Shown here piece after piece: positions 61,048 to 64,000 of a DNA stretch of 64,000 nucleotides. The DNA comes from Burkholderiales bacterium (GTDB lineage Bacteria; Pseudomonadota; Gammaproteobacteria; Burkholderiales; SG8-39), in the NCBI GenBank assembly GCA_027493935.1, contig JAOSJV010000010.1:310001-374000 (forward strand), in the 5' to 3' direction. Position 1 is the stretch's first letter. Each line of letters begins with the position of its first letter. The notes under the pieces are model-generated. The model made no database searches and was not told the origin of the DNA. It worked only from the letters and a program-made list of their open reading frames with translations. Made by a program: the position numbers and the translations under genes.

Positions 61048-62577
61048 TCAGATGCTGCTCGCGGAGACGTGGACGCGGCCTGGCTCGCCTTCCTCGTCGT
61101 CCTCGCCCCGCTCCTGGCGCCTGTCGTCGCGCCGCGTCTCGAGCTCGCCGAGGTACTGGCTGGTGACGTCGCCGGTGATGTACTCGCCGTCGAAACAGGA
61201 GGTCTCGAAGTGCGCGAGGCTCGGGTTCGCCTCTCGCACTGCGCGCTTGAGGGCGTCGAGATCCTGGTAGATGACCGCGTCGGCGCCGATCTCGGCGGCG
61301 ATCTCGTCCTCGGTGCGGCCAGTCGCGATCAGCTCGGAGCGCGTCGGCATGTCGATGCCGTAGACGTTCGGATAGCGCACCGGCGGCGCCGCCGAGGCGA
61401 AGAAAACCTTGCGCGCGCCCGACTCGCGTGCCATCTGGACGATCTCGCGGCTGGTGGTGCCGCGCACGATCGAGTCGTCCACGATCAGCACGTTCTTGTC
61501 CTTGAACTCCATCGAGATCGCCGAGAGCTTGTGCCGCACCGACTTCTTGCGGACCGTCTGGCCCGGCATGATGAACGTGCGCCCGACGTAGCGGTTGCGC
61601 ACGAAGCCCTCGCGGTAGGTGAGACCGAGGCCGGTGGCTAGCTGCAGCGCGCACGGGCGGCTCGTGTCGGGCACCGGAATCACGACGTCGATATCGAGAT
61701 GCCGGTGCTGGCGCTTGATCTTGTCCGCAAGCCGCTCGCCCATGTGCAGGCGCGCCTCGTAGACCGAGACGCCGTCAAGCACCGAATCGGGCCGCGCGAG
61801 GTAAACGTACTCGAAGATGCACGGCGCATGCGCGGCCCGCGGCGCGCACTGGCGGCTCGCGAACCGGCCGGCCTCGTCGATGTGCACCGCCTCGCCCGGT
61901 GCGACGTCGCGCACGAGCGAGAACCCGAGCGCCTCGAGGGCGACGCTCTCGGAGGCGACCATCCACTCGGGACCGTCCGGGGTGTCGTTGCGGCCGATCA
62001 CCAGCGGCCGGATCCCGTGCGGATCGCGCAATGCGACGAGCCCGGCGCCGGCGATCATCACGACAACCGCGTAGGCGCCGCGGCAGCGACGGTGCACCGC
62101 CGCCACCGCCGCGAAGACCGCCTCGGAGTCGACGCGGTAGCCCCGTGCGGCCCGTTCGAGCTCGTGCGCGAGCACGTTGAGCAGCACCTCGGAGTCGGAG
62201 TTGGTATTGATGTGCCGGCGGTCGAGCCGGAACATCTCCTCCTTCAGCTGCTCCCAGTTGGTCAGGTTGCCGTTGTGGCCGAGCACGATGCCGAACGGCG
62301 AGTTGACGTAGAAGGGCTGCGCCTCGCCCGCGTCGAATGCGCTGCCGGCGGTCGGATAACGGCAGTGCCCGATGCCCATGTGCCCCTGCAGCGCGCGCAT
62401 GTCCCGGGTGCGGAAGACGTCGCGCACGAGACCCTGCCCCTTGTGCATGTGGAACGTGCTGCCGGCGCTGGTGACGATCCCCGCGGCGTCCTGCCCACGA
62501 TGCTGCAGGAGGAGCAGCCCGTCGTAGAGCAGCTGGTTCACCGACGAGCGCGCAACGATGCCGACGATCCCGCACAT
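61048..62577 (-). CDS. purF: amidophosphoribosyltransferase
   Basis: 509 residues from the ATG at 62577. The mature N-terminus after Met is [16 protein letters not shown], with the nucleophile Cys at 2. GHNGNLTNW and the glutaminase segment [13 protein letters not shown] follow, and the PRPP-binding loop is [18 protein letters not shown]. It makes 5-phosphoribosylamine, the first step of purine synthesis. It lies 4 nt after cvpA. The C-terminal 25 residues are acidic and poorly conserved. Confidence 0.96.
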   Translation of the reverse strand: MCGIVGIVARSSVNQLLYDGLLLLQHRGQDAAGIVTSAGSTFHMHKGQGLVRDVFRTRDMRALQGHMGIGHCRYPTAGSAFDAGEAQPFYVNSPFGIVLGHNGNLTNWEQLKEEMFRLDRRHINTNSDSEVLLNVLAHELERAARGYRVDSEAVFAAVAAVHRRCRGAYAVVVMIAGAGLVALRDPHGIRPLVIGRNDTPDGPEWMVASESVALEALGFSLVRDVAPGEAVHIDEAGRFASRQCAPRAAHAPCIFEYVYLARPDSVLDGVSVYEARLHMGERLADKIKRQHRHLDIDVVIPVPDTSRPCALQLATGLGLTYREGFVRNRYVGRTFIMPGQTVRKKSVRHKLSAISMEFKDKNVLIVDDSIVRGTTSREIVQMARESGARKVFFASAAPPVRYPNVYGIDMPTRSELIATGRTEDEIAAEIGADAVIYQDLDALKRAVREANPSLAHFETSCFDGEYITGDVTSQYLGELETRRDDRRQERGEDDEEGEPGRVHVSASSI

Positions 62578-62581
62578 TGCA

Positions 62582-63077
62582 TCACCTCTCGTACTTGACC
62601 CGGTCCGCCCAGCTGCGCGGCAGATAGGGCTTCATCGCGACGACCGCGGTCTCGAGCGGTCCGGCGAGCGCCGCGTCGCGCCAGAACGGTTCCTTGGGCA
62701 GCGTCGTGAACCCGGCGCCGAGGACGACCCCGAGCGTAATCAGGGTGCCCCGCGCCAATCCGAACATGCCGCCGAGCGCCCGGTCGGTGACGCCGAGCCC
62801 GGCCGCGCGGAACAGGCGCGATAGCATGATGCCACCGAATCCGGCCACGAGCAGCACCAGCACGAAGATCATCACTGCGGCGACAATCGCGCGCACCTCG
62901 AGCGGCGCGAGGGCTCGCGGGCAGGAGGCGCGCGATATCGTAGGCGAACCACATCGCGAGCACCGCCGCGAGGACCCAGCCGGCGAGCGCGAGGATCTCG
63001 CGCATCAGGCCGCGCCAGGCGCCGAGCAGAATGGACACTCCCACGACGATCAGCACCGCGTAGTCGAACCAGGTCAT
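62582..63077 (-). CDS. cvpA: CvpA family protein, one frameshift
   Basis: The ATG at 63077 opens [22 protein letters not shown] and a second helix ([18 protein letters not shown]). After a break near 62915 the other frame gives [33 protein letters not shown] and the amphipathic C-terminus ending [10 protein letters not shown]. Corrected length is about 165, usual for CvpA, a membrane protein required for colicin V production in E. coli. It is found before purF in most proteobacteria. Confidence 0.9.
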
Positions 63078-63080
63078 CGA

Positions 63081-63753
63081 TCAGCGCGTCGTCACCGTCC
63101 CCGGAACGACGCCCAAATCCTTCAGTGCCGCGAGCCTGTCGCGCGCGCGCTCGGCCTCCGCGCGCGACGCGTACGGCCCTGCCGCAACCCGCGTCTGCGC
63201 GGTCGCTCCGCTCTTCACCGGCTCGGTAAACGACTTGACGCCGGCGCGAGCGAGCTTCGCCTGCAGCTGCTTCACGTTGTCGGGGTTCGCGTAAGCGCCG
63301 AGCGGCACCACGAAAGTCGCGCCCTCGGGCGGGGCTTTGCCCTCGAGGATCGCCTCCGCGCGCGCCGTCTCGTGCCCCTTGCGCTCGGTTGCCGCGGCCG
63401 CCTTCGCGGGGTTCTTGTCCTCGGCGCCGGCCTTCGCGTCAACGGCCTTGCGCGCTTCGCCCCCTCGCGCGCTCGCCGGCCTTGGCCGCTGCCGCCGCTT
63501 GTTCGGCGCCGCCGTTGCGCGGCTCGACGGGCCCGGGCGCCGCCGGCGCGCTCTGCGGCGGAGGCGGCGGCACGGTGAGGCGCGCGCGCTCCTGTCGCGG
63601 AATCTCGACCGTGAGATCGGTCGTGACCGGCTTCGGCTCGAGATCCATCACCATCGGCGGCACGATCACGAGGAACAGCACCAGCGCGATGGCACCCACC
63701 AGGCGCCTCCGCGCCCGCCGTCGGAGCTGCTGTGCCTCTTGCGTTTCGGGCAT
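63081..63753 (-). CDS. dedD: SPOR-domain protein (DedD-like), one frameshift
   Basis: The ATG at 63753 opens a basic cytoplasmic tail (RRRARRRLVG) and one transmembrane helix (AIALVLFLVIVPPMVM), then a Pro/Ala-rich linker. A break near 63465 leads to a frame ending with the SPOR domain: FVVPLGAYANPDNVKQLQAKL and VAAGPYASRAEAERARDRL. SPOR domains bind denuded peptidoglycan at the septum. It lies between folC and cvpA, its normal place in this class. Confidence 0.88.
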
Positions 63754-63761
63754 GCCGATCT

Positions 63762-64000
63762 TCAGGCCCTCCCGGTCGCAGCCGCGAGCACGTCCGCGAC
63801 GGTGTGGAACGAGCCGAACACGACGATTCTATCACCCTGGCGGGCCGCCTCCCGCGCGGCCGCATACGCCGCACGCGGGGAATCGTGCTCGGATACCGGC
63901 CCGGCAGCCCCGGCCGCGCGGAGTGCCGCCGACAGCTCTGCTGCGCACGCGCCGCGCGCAACGTCGAGGGACGCCGCGTACCAGTGCCCGACGGCGTCCT
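63762..64000 (-). CDS. folC: folylpolyglutamate/dihydrofolate synthase, C-terminal end (cut by window edge)
   Basis: About 79 residues are visible, ending in a TGA at 63762. GHWYAASLDV and the C-terminal GDRIVVFGSFHTVADVLAA match the end of FolC, which adds glutamate to dihydropteroate and folates. dedD follows after 8 nt. The N-terminal Mur-ligase domain lies outside the window. Confidence 0.88.
   Translation of the reverse strand, partial: DAVGHWYAASLDVARGACAAELSAALRAAGAAGPVSEHDSPRAAYAAAREAARQGDRIVVFGSFHTVADVLAAATGRA

Overview
The window looks like a chromosomal segment of a high-GC betaproteobacterium of Burkholderiales type. This is inferred from gene order and family content; no 16S rRNA is present. 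The supporting blocks are thrS-infC-rpmI-rplT-pheS-pheT-ihfA-merR, recN-nadK-hrcA-hemH-grpE-dnaK-dnaJ and folC-dedD-cvpA-purF-metZ, all in orders typical of that class.

Layout. (1) 1-1554: end of a TRAP transporter locus. (2) 1960-16153: a long leftward gene train holding an acyl-CoA ligase, a three-subunit biotin-dependent carboxylase, an amidase, a complete branched-chain-amino-acid-type ABC importer (livK-H-M-G-F order), a second acyl-CoA ligase and a CocE/S15 hydrolase. An amidohydrolase diverges at 16223. Most junctions are tight or overlap by 4 nt (TTGA, ATGA, GTGA), so this reads as one uptake-and-catabolism operon of unknown substrate. (3) 17619-26147: an Lrp-type regulator divergent from a class V aminotransferase, then a Cys-rich mini-ORF, a TRAP binding protein, a fused DctQM permease, a DapA-like aldolase/lyase and a convergent molybdopterin reductase. 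(4) 26223-33543: a patchy accessory zone with an SDR, an IS5-like element flanked by CTAG repeats, a DadA-like dehydrogenase, a decayed toxin-antitoxin pair, a chimeric membrane/DUF6544-like gene, an IS630-like element and an intact ParE-type toxin-antitoxin pair with an operator palindrome. tRNA-Pro(GGG) closes it. (5) 33959-43741: translation and DNA-binding genes, tRNA-Val(GAC), recN. (6) 43897-52209: nadK, hrcA, hemH and the heat-shock chaperones, with two sigma-32-like promoters. (7) 52368-55977: a Slam-like outer-membrane protein, a FecR-domain protein and a periplasmic binding protein. (8) 56019-64000: cysS, two cyclophilins, lpxH, then the metZ-purF-cvpA-dedD-folC cluster read leftward, with a SAM-II-like riboswitch plus terminator in front of metZ.

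Reading-frame quality. About two dozen single-step frameshifts split otherwise well-conserved genes, including the essential pheS and pheT. Many lie in short G, C or T runs. The simplest reading is residual sequencing or assembly error rather than gene decay, so I give full spans for such genes and mark the breaks. Genuine decay is argued only for the 29.7-31.1 kb stretch.

The observations most worth following are the carboxylase-amidase-ABC operon, the SAM-II-like riboswitch, a possible thrS attenuator with a Thr-rich leader peptide, the AUC-started long infC, the Cys-rich mini-ORF, and the IS5 insertion that regenerates a stop codon.
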